A program made the position numbers and the translations under genes. From contig NZ_CP010836.1 in NCBI RefSeq assembly GCF_000935025.1, forward strand, positions 1,302,001 to 1,366,000: a stretch of 64,000 nucleotides of DNA. The letters are read 5' to 3'. Shown here in pieces: positions 7,640 to 16,060 of this stretch. Each line of letters begins with the position of its first letter. Position 1 is the first letter of the stretch. Under the pieces are notes generated by a model. That model saw only the letters and a program-made list of their open reading frames with translations, searched no databases and was not told the origin of the DNA. The stretch is from Sphingomonas hengshuiensis. GTDB lineage: Bacteria > Pseudomonadota > Alphaproteobacteria > Sphingomonadales > Sphingomonadaceae.

Positions 7640-10138
7640 ATGCGACTGATGAATGGACGATGGAATACACGGCGCCGCTCGATGGGGATGGCGTTCCTTC
7701 TGGCGACCGGGTCCGGTGTGGCGGCATTCGCCCCGGCGCTTGCGATGGCCCAGGAATCGGCCTCTGCCCAGTCGTTCGACATTCCCGCACAGTCGCTGCC
7801 CGATGCGCTGATCCTGTTCGGACGCCAGGCCGGGATCGAGGTGACGGCCGAGAGCGTCAATACGCGCGGGCGATCCACCCAAGGCGTGTCAGGCACGTTC
7901 GCGCCCGCCGACGCGCTTTCGCAACTCCTCGCGGGCACAGGCCTCACCTTCCGCTGGCAATCGGCTCGGTCGGTCGTGGTCGAACCTGTCCCGCAGGCAG
8001 CCGGAGGCGCAATCCAGCTTGGCCCTGTGCGCGTGGAGGGAAGTGGCGGCTCGGGCGCGGTGGCGCTCGCCTCGCCGATCAGGACGAGCGATCTGGGCGC
8101 CACGGAGGGCACGGGAAGCTATCGCTCGCCGGTGACAACCACGGCGCTGCGCATGCCGCTGACCCTGCGCGAGACGCCGCAAAGCGTGACGGTCATCACG
8201 CGCCAGCGGATCGAGGACCAGAACATTACCGAGATCGCCCAGGCCTTGGCGCAGACGGTGGGCATCAATTACAATCTCGGCGGCTCACCGGACTCCGATC
8301 AGAGCGGGCTTTATTCGCGCGGTTTCGAAGTCAATAACTGGCAGGTAGACGGCATTGCCCGGCCCACGGCCTATGGTTTTGGCGATGGCTATGCGGACAT
8401 GGCCATTTATGACCGCGTCGAGGTGATCCGTGGCGCATCCGGCCTGCTCAATGGTTCGGGCAATCCCTCTGCCACCGTCAATCTGGTTCGCAAGCGTGCG
8501 CCGGGCGACTGGCAGGTGCAGCTGGAAGCGCAGGGTGGCAGCTGGGATTATGTCCGCGGCCAGGTCGATGTAGGTGGTCCGCTCGACAAGGATGGGCGCG
8601 TCCGTGCGCGCGCCGTCGCCGCCTATCAGGATGGCGGGCTTAACATCGATCGCGCCACGTCGCGCCGGAGCATCTTCTACGGCACGGTGGAAGCCGATCT
8701 GACCGAGACCACGCTGCTGCGCGCGGGCGTCGATTATCTCAATCGCAGCGCCGACGATGCCAACATGGCCGGCGTGCCGATCGTCACCACCGACGGTACG
8801 CCGACGGATTTTTCCCGTTCGCGCAACACCGTCACGGACTGGACGCGCTATGATCGCGATTCGCTCAGCGCATTCGCCTCGATCGAGCAGAAGCTGGGCG
8901 AATGGTCGCTGCGCGCCGATCTCGACTGGACGCGCAAGACCTATGACATGGTCTTTGGCTATGCCTTGCGGGGGGCTTTGAATGCGGACGGCACTGGCGT
9001 GGGCATCTGGCCCGGCCGCTGGGCTGACAAGCAGCGCATGACCAGCCTGGTCAGCACCGCCTCCGGGCCGTTACGGATCTTCAGCGACGACGATCTGCTG
9101 ATGGTCGGCGCGAGCCATTACGCCACCAAGGAAGGCGGCGACGACTATCAGATCTGGTATTTCGACGGCTATGATCCGTCGATTCCCAACTATTATGATT
9201 GGCAGGGCGGTGGCTTGCCCGAGCCGGATTGGCCCTATCTTGGCCAGTTCGGCAATAATGAGAAGCAGACGGCCGCCTTCGCTACCCTGCGGGTCAAGCC
9301 CTTGCCGATGCTCTCGGTCATCGCGGGCGGGCGCCTGACCGACTGGCGCCGCGAATATTGGAACCAGCCGACGGGCGAAGATCGCACCGTCAGCCCGACA
9401 TCGGTGAAGGGCGAGTTCACGCCCTATGCGGGCGTGATCCTGGACGTGACGTCCAATGTGTCGCTCTACGCCAGCTATACCAGCATCTTCTCGCCCCAAT
9501 CCTATCGGGACGCCAATGGCGAGTATCTCGATCCGCTGACCGGCAAGAATTACGAGATCGGCGCCAAGGCGGAATTGATGGACGGGCGGCTCGCCCTGTC
9601 GGGGGCGTGGTTCAATATCCGGCAATCGAACTTCCCGGTCTATGTGCCCGATGCCGTGGGGCCGACGGGAGATTATGTCTATGAGGCTGTGGACGGCACC
9701 CGATCGGAAGGCTTTGAACTGGAGGCGACGGGCGAGCCGCTGCCGGGCTGGAAGATCAGTGGCGGGTTCAACCATGTGAAGGTCGAGGATCGCGACGGCG
9801 CGGCGCTCAATACGCAAGTGCCGCGCGACAGCCTGCGCTTCCTGACCAGCTATGACCTGACGGGCGCGGGCGTGCGCGGGCTCACGGTGGGCGGCAATGT
9901 GCTGTGGAACAGCCGGACCTATTCCGACATCAGCTATGTGGCCGATGGCCTGACCATCGCGGAGCAGAAGGCCTATGCGGTGGTGGACGCCTTCGCCCGC
10001 TACGCGCTGACGCCCAACCTGTCGCTGTCGGTCAATGCCAGCAACCTCTTGGACAAGCGCTATTATTCCAGCGTCGCCTATTTCGCGACGTTCGGGGAGG
10101 CGCGCCGCATCGTCGGCACCTTGCGCGCGAAGTTCTGA
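7640..10138 (+). CDS. TonB-dependent siderophore receptor with N-terminal STN signalling domain (system A)
   Basis: An 832-residue outer-membrane receptor of the FpvA/FhuE/FecA group. A signal peptide (about 1-37, ending A-M-A-Q) precedes an STN domain (about 45-115) that reports occupancy to FecR. The plug domain begins with the family signature R-E-T-P-Q-S-V-T-V-I-T. The beta barrel ends in R-I-V-G-T-L-R-A-K-F with terminal phenylalanine. The spacing from fecR, a FecI-like promoter and a Fur-like site upstream all support iron-siderophore import with surface signalling. The siderophore itself cannot be told. The stop is 25 bases from the next start, so the downstream genes are likely in the same transcript. 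Confidence 0.9.
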   Translation: MRLMNGRWNTRRRSMGMAFLLATGSGVAAFAPALAMAQESASAQSFDIPAQSLPDALILFGRQAGIEVTAESVNTRGRSTQGVSGTFAPADALSQLLAGTGLTFRWQSARSVVVEPVPQAAGGAIQLGPVRVEGSGGSGAVALASPIRTSDLGATEGTGSYRSPVTTTALRMPLTLRETPQSVTVITRQRIEDQNITEIAQALAQTVGINYNLGGSPDSDQSGLYSRGFEVNNWQVDGIARPTAYGFGDGYADMAIYDRVEVIRGASGLLNGSGNPSATVNLVRKRAPGDWQVQLEAQGGSWDYVRGQVDVGGPLDKDGRVRARAVAAYQDGGLNIDRATSRRSIFYGTVEADLTETTLLRAGVDYLNRSADDANMAGVPIVTTDGTPTDFSRSRNTVTDWTRYDRDSLSAFASIEQKLGEWSLRADLDWTRKTYDMVFGYALRGALNADGTGVGIWPGRWADKQRMTSLVSTASGPLRIFSDDDLLMVGASHYATKEGGDDYQIWYFDGYDPSIPNYYDWQGGGLPEPDWPYLGQFGNNEKQTAAFATLRVKPLPMLSVIAGGRLTDWRREYWNQPTGEDRTVSPTSVKGEFTPYAGVILDVTSNVSLYASYTSIFSPQSYRDANGEYLDPLTGKNYEIGAKAELMDGRLALSGAWFNIRQSNFPVYVPDAVGPTGDYVYEAVDGTRSEGFELEATGEPLPGWKISGGFNHVKVEDRDGAALNTQVPRDSLRFLTSYDLTGAGVRGLTVGGNVLWNSRTYSDISYVADGLTIAEQKAYAVVDAFARYALTPNLSLSVNASNLLDKRYYSSVAYFATFGEARRIVGTLRAKF

Positions 10139-10163
10139 AGGTGGGTGTGACCGGAGCCGCGCT

Positions 10164-11732
10164 GTGAAGGAAACGCTTCGCCAGTCGATGGCATGGCTGC
10201 ACACTTGGGCGGGGCTGCTGCCCGGGTGGCTGCTGTTCGTGATCTTTCTGTTCGGCACCACGGCCTTTTTCCAGATCGAGATCGACGGCTGGATGCATCC
10301 CGAATTGAAGCGGGCGCCGGTCACCGGACAGGCGCTCGACCGGGCGGATGCCCTGTTCCGCGCGCGTGCATCGGGTGCGGAAAGCTGGAGCGTGTCGCTG
10401 CCGAGCGGGCGGAGCAACGAGGCCCTGGTGCTGTCCTGGACGCCCAGCGGCGGCGGGTGGGAAGATCGCGCGGAAGTGAAGCTCGATCCCGCGACGGGCC
10501 GCGAGGTAGCCGTGCGCGAAAGCGCTGGCGGCTTCTTCCTCTACCGAATGCATTTCGACCTGCACTATTTGCCGGTGATATGGGCGCGCTACCTCGTCTG
10601 CATCGCCGCGCTCGCGATGCTGGTCGCGATCCTTTCGGGTATCGTGACGCACAAGAAGATCTTCGCGGACTTCTTCATGCTGCGCTTCGGCAAGGGGCAG
10701 CGAAGCTGGCTCGATGCGCACAATGTGACGGCGGTGCTCGCGCTGCCGTTCCATCTGATGATCACCTATACCGGGCTGGTCGCCTTGTTGTTCACGCTTA
10801 TGCCCTGGGGCGCCAACGCCAGCTTCGGCAGCATGGAGGCCTTTTACGAGAAGGCCTTTCCGCCAGCGCCGACGATAGCGTCGACGCGCGCATCACCTCC
10901 CTCCGCGCCGCGGCAACTTCCACTCCGCGAGATCATCGCGCGCGCCGAGGCAAACTGGGCCGGGCAGAGGGCCAGTTACATCAGCATCGAACAGCCCGGC
11001 ACGCCCGACATGGTTGCCGGCATCTGGCCGGGGCAGGAGATGCTGGGCGGTGGTCGCCAGCCTGTCTATCTGAATGCTGCCACCGGCGACATGCTCGGCA
11101 CGGGCGATAAGCCCGGCGCTGCGCGCGCGACGCAGCGGGTCATGATCGACCTCCATGCGGGCCGCTTTTCCGGCGCGATGCTGCGCTGGCTCTATTTCCT
11201 GTCGGGCGCGGCCGGCACGATCATGGTGGCCAGCGGCCTCGTCCTGTGGACGGTCAAGCGCCGCGCCAAGCTGCCCGATCCATCCCGCCCGCATGTCGGT
11301 TTCCGGCTCGTGGAGCGCCTCAACATTGGCGTGATCGCCGGGTCGTTCGCGGGGATCGCGGTGTATTTCCTCGCGAACCGGTTGCTGCCCGTCGGGCTGC
11401 CGCATCGCGCCGACTGGGAAATCCACAGCCTGTTCATCGCCTGGGGCGCGATTTTCACCTGGAGCATCGCGCGCCCGGTCAAGCGGGCCTGGGTCGAGGC
11501 GCTGGCGGCCTGCGCAGTACTTTATGCTCTGGTGCCGATGGTGAACGCGCTCACCACGCAGCGCGGCCTGGTTCCCAGCCTGATCGCTGGCGACTGGATT
11601 TTCGCCGGCTTTGACCTCGCCATGCTGGCCACGGCTGCTGCCTGCGGCTTCACGGCGTGGAAGGTCGCCACGCGAAAGCCAAAGACTGCGCCCCGCCGCA
11701 AGACGCGCGAGCTGGAGGCGATGGCGGCATGA
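10164..11732 (+). CDS. PepSY-associated TM helix protein (iron-uptake membrane protein, PiuB-like)
   Basis: A 522-residue inner-membrane protein of the PepSY_TM family. It opens with the L-H-T-W-A-G-L-L-P-G-W helix that marks this group, has a large periplasmic loop, and returns with D-L-H-A-G-R-F before further helices (about four core TM segments plus C-terminal ones). The start is GTG at 10164 with GGAG eight bases upstream; the longer frame runs back into the receptor gene. Such proteins are regularly found beside siderophore receptors and are thought to help release or reduce iron in the periplasm. The 3' end overlaps the DUF3325 gene by ATGA. Confidence 0.84.
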   Translation: MKETLRQSMAWLHTWAGLLPGWLLFVIFLFGTTAFFQIEIDGWMHPELKRAPVTGQALDRADALFRARASGAESWSVSLPSGRSNEALVLSWTPSGGGWEDRAEVKLDPATGREVAVRESAGGFFLYRMHFDLHYLPVIWARYLVCIAALAMLVAILSGIVTHKKIFADFFMLRFGKGQRSWLDAHNVTAVLALPFHLMITYTGLVALLFTLMPWGANASFGSMEAFYEKAFPPAPTIASTRASPPSAPRQLPLREIIARAEANWAGQRASYISIEQPGTPDMVAGIWPGQEMLGGGRQPVYLNAATGDMLGTGDKPGAARATQRVMIDLHAGRFSGAMLRWLYFLSGAAGTIMVASGLVLWTVKRRAKLPDPSRPHVGFRLVERLNIGVIAGSFAGIAVYFLANRLLPVGLPHRADWEIHSLFIAWGAIFTWSIARPVKRAWVEALAACAVLYALVPMVNALTTQRGLVPSLIAGDWIFAGFDLAMLATAAACGFTAWKVATRKPKTAPRRKTRELEAMAA

Positions 11733-12019
11733 TCCACGCGGCAATCTTCCTCCTGTCGCTGGCAGGCTTCGCCCTGCTGCTGCTCGCGATGGGCCGTCAC
11801 CAGCAGGACTGGCTGCGCCGCAAGCTGCCAGCGGGCGGGAGCAGAGCCCTGCACCTGTCCGGCCTCCTGATGCTGGCACTCGCCTTCGTCATTGCCGGTG
11901 CCGGTCTTGGCTGGGGTTACGGCGCGGTTGCGTGGTTCGGTTGGATGACCGCCGCAGCAGCCCTGATCGTCGCCGCCAACCTCAATCGGGACCGCATCCT
12001 GCGCAGGGTGCGGCCCTGA
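11729..12019 (+). CDS. DUF3325 family small membrane protein
   Basis: A 96-residue protein with three hydrophobic segments and a short Arg-rich C-terminus. Its size, topology and position directly after a PepSY gene match the DUF3325 family found in iron-uptake operons. The ATG overlaps the stop of the previous gene (ATGA). The function is unknown; co-translation suggests it works with the PepSY protein in the inner membrane. Confidence 0.75.
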   Translation: MIHAAIFLLSLAGFALLLLAMGRHQQDWLRRKLPAGGSRALHLSGLLMLALAFVIAGAGLGWGYGAVAWFGWMTAAAALIVAANLNRDRILRRVRP

Positions 12020-12057
12020 TGCCCGCCATTTCCACGCTGATGTTTTCGGAGATTGCC

Positions 12058-12699
12058 ATGTTCAAGACGCTTATTGCCGCCGCACTCCTCGCTGGCACTG
12101 CCGCCAGTGCATCCGCGCATGAAATCTGGATCGAACGGGATGGCGCGACGGCACGGGTCCATGTCGGGGACGCGGCAGGCGAGCGCGACAAGGGCGAGGA
12201 TATCGCCAAGCTGGTCGCAACCTCCCGCCTGTTTGAAACGCGGCCGGATCGGGCCTTCGCCATGACTGCGCAGCCCGATCATCTGGTGGCTGATGTCGGC
12301 GGCGCCGGGGATCTGCGTTATTATAACGATCAGGTCTGGGAGCCGTGGAAGACGGAGGAAGGCAGCTATCAGGCAGCCGCCTTCCAGGCGAAGGCAGGCC
12401 GCGACAGCACGCGGGCGGTCCATGCGTTCGAACTGGTGCCGGTCGCGCCGGGCAGCGACAGCTTCATCCTGACCTTCAAGGGGCAGCCGCTTGCCGACAC
12501 CGGCATCACTGTCATCAATCCCGATCTTTGGGAAAAGACCTTCAAGACGGATGGGGAAGGGCGCTTCACCGTGCCGGTCGCCGCGAAAGGCCGCTATATC
12601 CTCGTCGCCCGCCACACCGCCCCCGCCGATGTCGAGATTGCCGGGCAGAGGGTTGCAAGCCTTCAGCACATCGCGTCGCTGAGCTTCGTCGCACACTGA
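12058..12699 (+). CDS. DUF4198-type periplasmic protein
   Basis: A 213-residue protein with a clear signal peptide (cleavage after A-S-A near residue 20, then H-E-I-W-I-E). The H-E-x-W start of the mature chain and the C-terminal beta-sandwich (V-I-N-P-D-L-W-E-K...T-D-G-E-G-R-F-T-V-P) are typical of DUF4198/NikM-like proteins, which often lie beside metal-uptake genes and may bind metal through the N-terminal His. I use the ATG at 12058 because it gives the signal peptide. An in-frame ATG at 12019 overlaps the previous stop (TGATG) and may also be used for coupling. Confidence 0.78.
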   Translation: MFKTLIAAALLAGTAASASAHEIWIERDGATARVHVGDAAGERDKGEDIAKLVATSRLFETRPDRAFAMTAQPDHLVADVGGAGDLRYYNDQVWEPWKTEEGSYQAAAFQAKAGRDSTRAVHAFELVPVAPGSDSFILTFKGQPLADTGITVINPDLWEKTFKTDGEGRFTVPVAAKGRYILVARHTAPADVEIAGQRVASLQHIASLSFVAH

Positions 12700-13016
12700 T
12701 GGCGAGCGCGATCGCCATGAGCAAGCGGGCGCGCAATCGCTGGTCGGTGGTTGCGCGCAGCCTTGCCGGAACGCTGGGCGCTTACGGCGTGACGTCGCTC
12801 TTCACGGCGGCACTTTCGCTGGTGCTGGCACGGATCGGCGTTGACCGGGTCGAGGCGGTGACGGCAGCCACCTTGCTGAGCTTCGCGGTCTTCGCCCCGA
12901 TCGCCATGGCGGTGTTCCATGCCCGCAGCGCGGCGCGCGCATGGACATGGCTGATCATCGTGTCGGTTCCCCTGGGATTTGCCGTTCTCGCCTTGCTGCC
13001 CGGTGCGGAAGGATGA
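12699..13016 (+). CDS. DUF3649-type small iron-uptake membrane protein
   Basis: A 105-residue membrane protein with a basic N-terminus and three hydrophobic segments, resembling the DUF3649 proteins that accompany PepSY and DUF3325 genes in iron operons. The start overlaps the previous stop (TGATG) and the stop overlaps the TonB gene (ATGA), so it is tightly built into the operon. No biochemical role is known. Confidence 0.72.
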   Translation: MASAIAMSKRARNRWSVVARSLAGTLGAYGVTSLFTAALSLVLARIGVDRVEAVTAATLLSFAVFAPIAMAVFHARSAARAWTWLIIVSVPLGFAVLALLPGAEG

Positions 13017-13825
13017 TCGCCACCATGTTGGATGTAATGCAGGGCGAAGAGCCTATGGCGCAGGGAGGCGGGGAGGCCTTGGGGCACGCGATCGGGCCGG
13101 CAATGCCCTCCGGGACGATGGGCCGTTGGGAGCCGTCGACGCGCTACTCGGATCAACCGGTGAGCCTCACGACGCGCCTGTTCGGCATGGCCGGTACCGT
13201 GGGGGTCGCATTGCTGGTCGCCGGGGCCACCCTGTTCACCTGGACCACCTATCAGGCCGCTCAGAAGCCCGCGACGTTGAGCGTGTTCGATGTGGCACCT
13301 CCTGCCGCTCCGCCGGAGCCTGCGCGGGAAATCCCTCCCGGGCCGGAAGCGGTGGAGAAGGAAAAGGATCTGCCTGACGTCGTTCCTCCAGAGATCGAGG
13401 CGCCGGAAATCCGGATACCGAGCATCAATCCCTTGCCGCTTCCCGTCGCGAAGCCGGTCCCCGATCCGGGACCGCCGGCAAAGGAGACGACGGCGCCCGA
13501 GACACCGCCGGCGCCGCCTGCGCCGCAGGCGTCCAGCGGCAAGCCGACATGGGAGGGGCTCGTGCTGGGCGCGCTCAACAAGGTGAAGCGCTATCCCCGC
13601 GAAGCCTCTTTCCGCCGCCAGCAGGGCGTGCCCTATATCCGTTTCGTGATGAACCGGAATGGCGAGGTGCTCTCCGTTCGTCTTGAGCGGTCGTCCGGTG
13701 TCCGGGCGCTCGACAATGAAGCACTCGCTTTGCCCAAGCGCGCGGCCCCGCTGCCCACGCCACCCAAGGCGATGGCAGGCGATACCATTGAACTGGTCGT
13801 ACCGGTCGAGTTCTTCATGCGATGA
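13013..13825 (+). CDS. tonB: TonB-family energy transducer
   Basis: A 270-residue protein with the TonB plan: a cytoplasmic N-terminus, one transmembrane helix at about residues 53-76, a long Pro/Glu-rich periplasmic spacer (about 90-175), and a C-terminal TonB domain with the pattern Y-P-R-E-A-S...G-V-P-Y-I-R-F-V...S-S-G. The N-terminal extension of about 50 residues before the helix is longer than in classical TonB. The gene lies between two receptors and is coupled to both neighbours by ATGA overlaps, so it probably energises these receptors specifically. No ExbB/ExbD genes are in this operon. Confidence 0.87.
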   Translation: MIATMLDVMQGEEPMAQGGGEALGHAIGPAMPSGTMGRWEPSTRYSDQPVSLTTRLFGMAGTVGVALLVAGATLFTWTTYQAAQKPATLSVFDVAPPAAPPEPAREIPPGPEAVEKEKDLPDVVPPEIEAPEIRIPSINPLPLPVAKPVPDPGPPAKETTAPETPPAPPAPQASSGKPTWEGLVLGALNKVKRYPREASFRRQQGVPYIRFVMNRNGEVLSVRLERSSGVRALDNEALALPKRAAPLPTPPKAMAGDTIELVVPVEFFMR

Positions 13826-15882
13826 GCTCGCTTGCAACGCTGCTTGCCAGCCTCGCCGCCATGGCGGGGACGATGGAAGATTGCCCGGAGCAGTCCTCTC
13901 CCAAATGTGAAGAACCGCCCCGATCTGTGACGTCTGCCGGGTCCGACCCAGCCTATCCGGCGGAATTCTATACCCCGTTCCAGCCCCAGACCGCCTTGGA
14001 GATGCTGGAGCGCACGCCCGGTTTCCCCATTTCCGATGGGAGCGGTGTCCGCGGCTTTGGCGGGGCGGCGGGCAATGTGCTGATCGATGGCCAGCGTCCC
14101 ACGGTCAAGGCTGGCGGCATCAGCGAAGTGCTGCGGCGCATTCCCTCCGCGCGGGTGGCGCGCATCGTGCTGCTGCGTGGATCGGATGCGGCCGAAGCGC
14201 AGGGGCAGACGCTGGTCGCCAATGTCATCCTCAAAACCGATGCACGCGGCGCAGGGACAGCGACGTTGACGCTGGCGCGTGCGGCCGATGGCGGGCTCTC
14301 ACCCACTGCCAAGGCCAGCTATGCCAAGGCAATCGGCGCGTGGCAGACCAGTGTGGAACTGATGGCGGGCGAGGCACGCTACCCTTCCAACGCGCAATTC
14401 CACAATCTCGATGCGGCAGGCGCGTTGACGTTGGGGCGGCTTCAGGAATCGCTGGGCAAGGCGCCGGAATATGGGGTGGCAGCGTCTGCCTCCCGACCGC
14501 TGGGCGGCGGAACACTGACGGTGAACCTGCGGCTCAACCACGACATATACAGTTCCGCGACCGATATAGGCCTCTATGCCGGAGAGATAGCGGGTGCACC
14601 TTATGCCAACCGCTTTATCGCGTATCGCGAGGAGAGCAGCAGCGGCGAGCTCGGCCTCGACTGGACGCGCGGGCTGGGCACAGGCTGGACGCTCAAACTC
14701 GTCGGGCTGGGCCAGATGGCGACGAGCCGCGTCGGCGAGGAGTATCAGGAGCCGGCGTATCGCGGCGTTTCCGACCAGCGGCAAAAGCCGCTCGAACTGA
14801 TCGGGCGCGTCACGCTCGCGCGCCAGGGCGATCATGCCATTCGCCCGGAACTGGGGGTGGAAATGGTCTATAACCGTCTGATCAGCCATCTGGATTATGC
14901 CGAGGACACCGGACAGGGCATGATGCCGGTCGCGTTGAGCAACGCGAATACGCGCGTCTCCGAACAGCGCGGCGAAGCCTTCGCGAATGTCGCGGTAAGG
15001 CTGGCACGCCGCCTCGAACTGGAAGCAGGCGGCGCGTTCGAACTCTCCCGCCTCACGGTGAAAGGCGACAGCGATCACGCGCAGAGCCTGTCCTATTTCA
15101 AGCCGTCCGCCGCGCTGGTCTGGTCGCCACGGGACAGTACGCAGCTTCGCCTAGCGATGCGACGCACGGTCGATCAGCTCGATTTCGGGGATTTCGCGGC
15201 CTCGGTCGATCAGGCCGACGGCCGGCCCATGGGCGGGAATTCCGGGCTGCGTCCGGCAAGGGTCACGCGCGTTTTCCTGCGCCTCGACCATCGCTGGGGC
15301 AAGGGCGCGGCGCTGGCGCTCGAGACCTACCACCAATGGCACAAGGGATTGCTCGGTTATCTCGTGCTCGACACGGGCGACGAGGCGCTCGGTACGATCG
15401 GCGATGCGCGGCAATGGGGCCTCACCGGCAATGCGACCCTTCCGTTGCACAGCCTGCTCAAGGGCGCACGGATCACCGTGTCAGGCACGCTTCGCGATTC
15501 GCGCTTCCGCGATCCCCTGACGGGCGAGTTCCGGGCGATGGACGATCTGCCCTCGACCAGTTTCGAGGCCGAGTTTCGCCATGACCTGCCGCGCCTGCGG
15601 TCGTCATGGGGCTTCAGCTATACGTCCGCGCAAGAGGCCGAGATCTTCTATACGGGCGAGCGCCTGTTCTGGCGCGAGAGACCAGTGTGGAATGCGTTTG
15701 TCGAGACGACGGCTGTGCCGGGGTTCAAGACGACCCTGCGCGCCAGCGCGATCACCGGGGAAGACAGCGATCGCTTGCGGCGCTTCTTCAGTCCGAACCG
15801 GGCCGGCGACTATTCAGGAAAGGAAACCCGCAAGCAGACCCAAGGCGCAACAATCTCGCTTACCTTGTCGCGGGCCTTGTAA
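13822..15882 (+). CDS. TonB-dependent receptor, operon-terminal
   Basis: A 686-residue outer-membrane receptor without an STN domain. The signal peptide is short and weak (about 1-17). The plug domain is recognised from the stretch around V-L-I-D-G-Q-R-P, R-I-P-S-A-R-V-A-R-I and L-L-R-G-S-D-A, and a beta barrel follows. The start overlaps tonB by ATGA, which puts it under the same control. The mature N-terminus holds two Cys (about 21 and 29). A second receptor in one iron operon could take another form of the same siderophore; the substrate is unknown. Confidence 0.84.
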   Translation: MSSLATLLASLAAMAGTMEDCPEQSSPKCEEPPRSVTSAGSDPAYPAEFYTPFQPQTALEMLERTPGFPISDGSGVRGFGGAAGNVLIDGQRPTVKAGGISEVLRRIPSARVARIVLLRGSDAAEAQGQTLVANVILKTDARGAGTATLTLARAADGGLSPTAKASYAKAIGAWQTSVELMAGEARYPSNAQFHNLDAAGALTLGRLQESLGKAPEYGVAASASRPLGGGTLTVNLRLNHDIYSSATDIGLYAGEIAGAPYANRFIAYREESSSGELGLDWTRGLGTGWTLKLVGLGQMATSRVGEEYQEPAYRGVSDQRQKPLELIGRVTLARQGDHAIRPELGVEMVYNRLISHLDYAEDTGQGMMPVALSNANTRVSEQRGEAFANVAVRLARRLELEAGGAFELSRLTVKGDSDHAQSLSYFKPSAALVWSPRDSTQLRLAMRRTVDQLDFGDFAASVDQADGRPMGGNSGLRPARVTRVFLRLDHRWGKGAALALETYHQWHKGLLGYLVLDTGDEALGTIGDARQWGLTGNATLPLHSLLKGARITVSGTLRDSRFRDPLTGEFRAMDDLPSTSFEAEFRHDLPRLRSSWGFSYTSAQEAEIFYTGERLFWRERPVWNAFVETTAVPGFKTTLRASAITGEDSDRLRRFFSPNRAGDYSGKETRKQTQGATISLTLSRAL

Positions 15883-15978
15883 GCGAGGAACTCGCGAATA
15901 CAGAATCGGAGCCCGACGTTCAGGACCGCTAAAAAAATGTGCGGTCACCACGGTGCGGCACCTGATCGAATCGCGGTG

Positions 15979-16047
15979 CCGTACGCATCGCCAGCAAACG
16001 CTCGGCCTCGCGGCGCGTGCGATATCGCTTGCGAGCGATGCGTACGG
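15979..16047. repeat. 13-bp inverted repeat between convergent genes
   Basis: CCGTACGCATCGC (15979-15991) and its exact reverse complement (16035-16047) are separated by 43 bases, in the gap between the + strand receptor and the - strand PhoD gene. This could fold as a large stem. There is no T-run at either side, so a terminator role is uncertain. Confidence 0.45.
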
Positions 16048-16060
16048 TTCTGCCTGAGGC

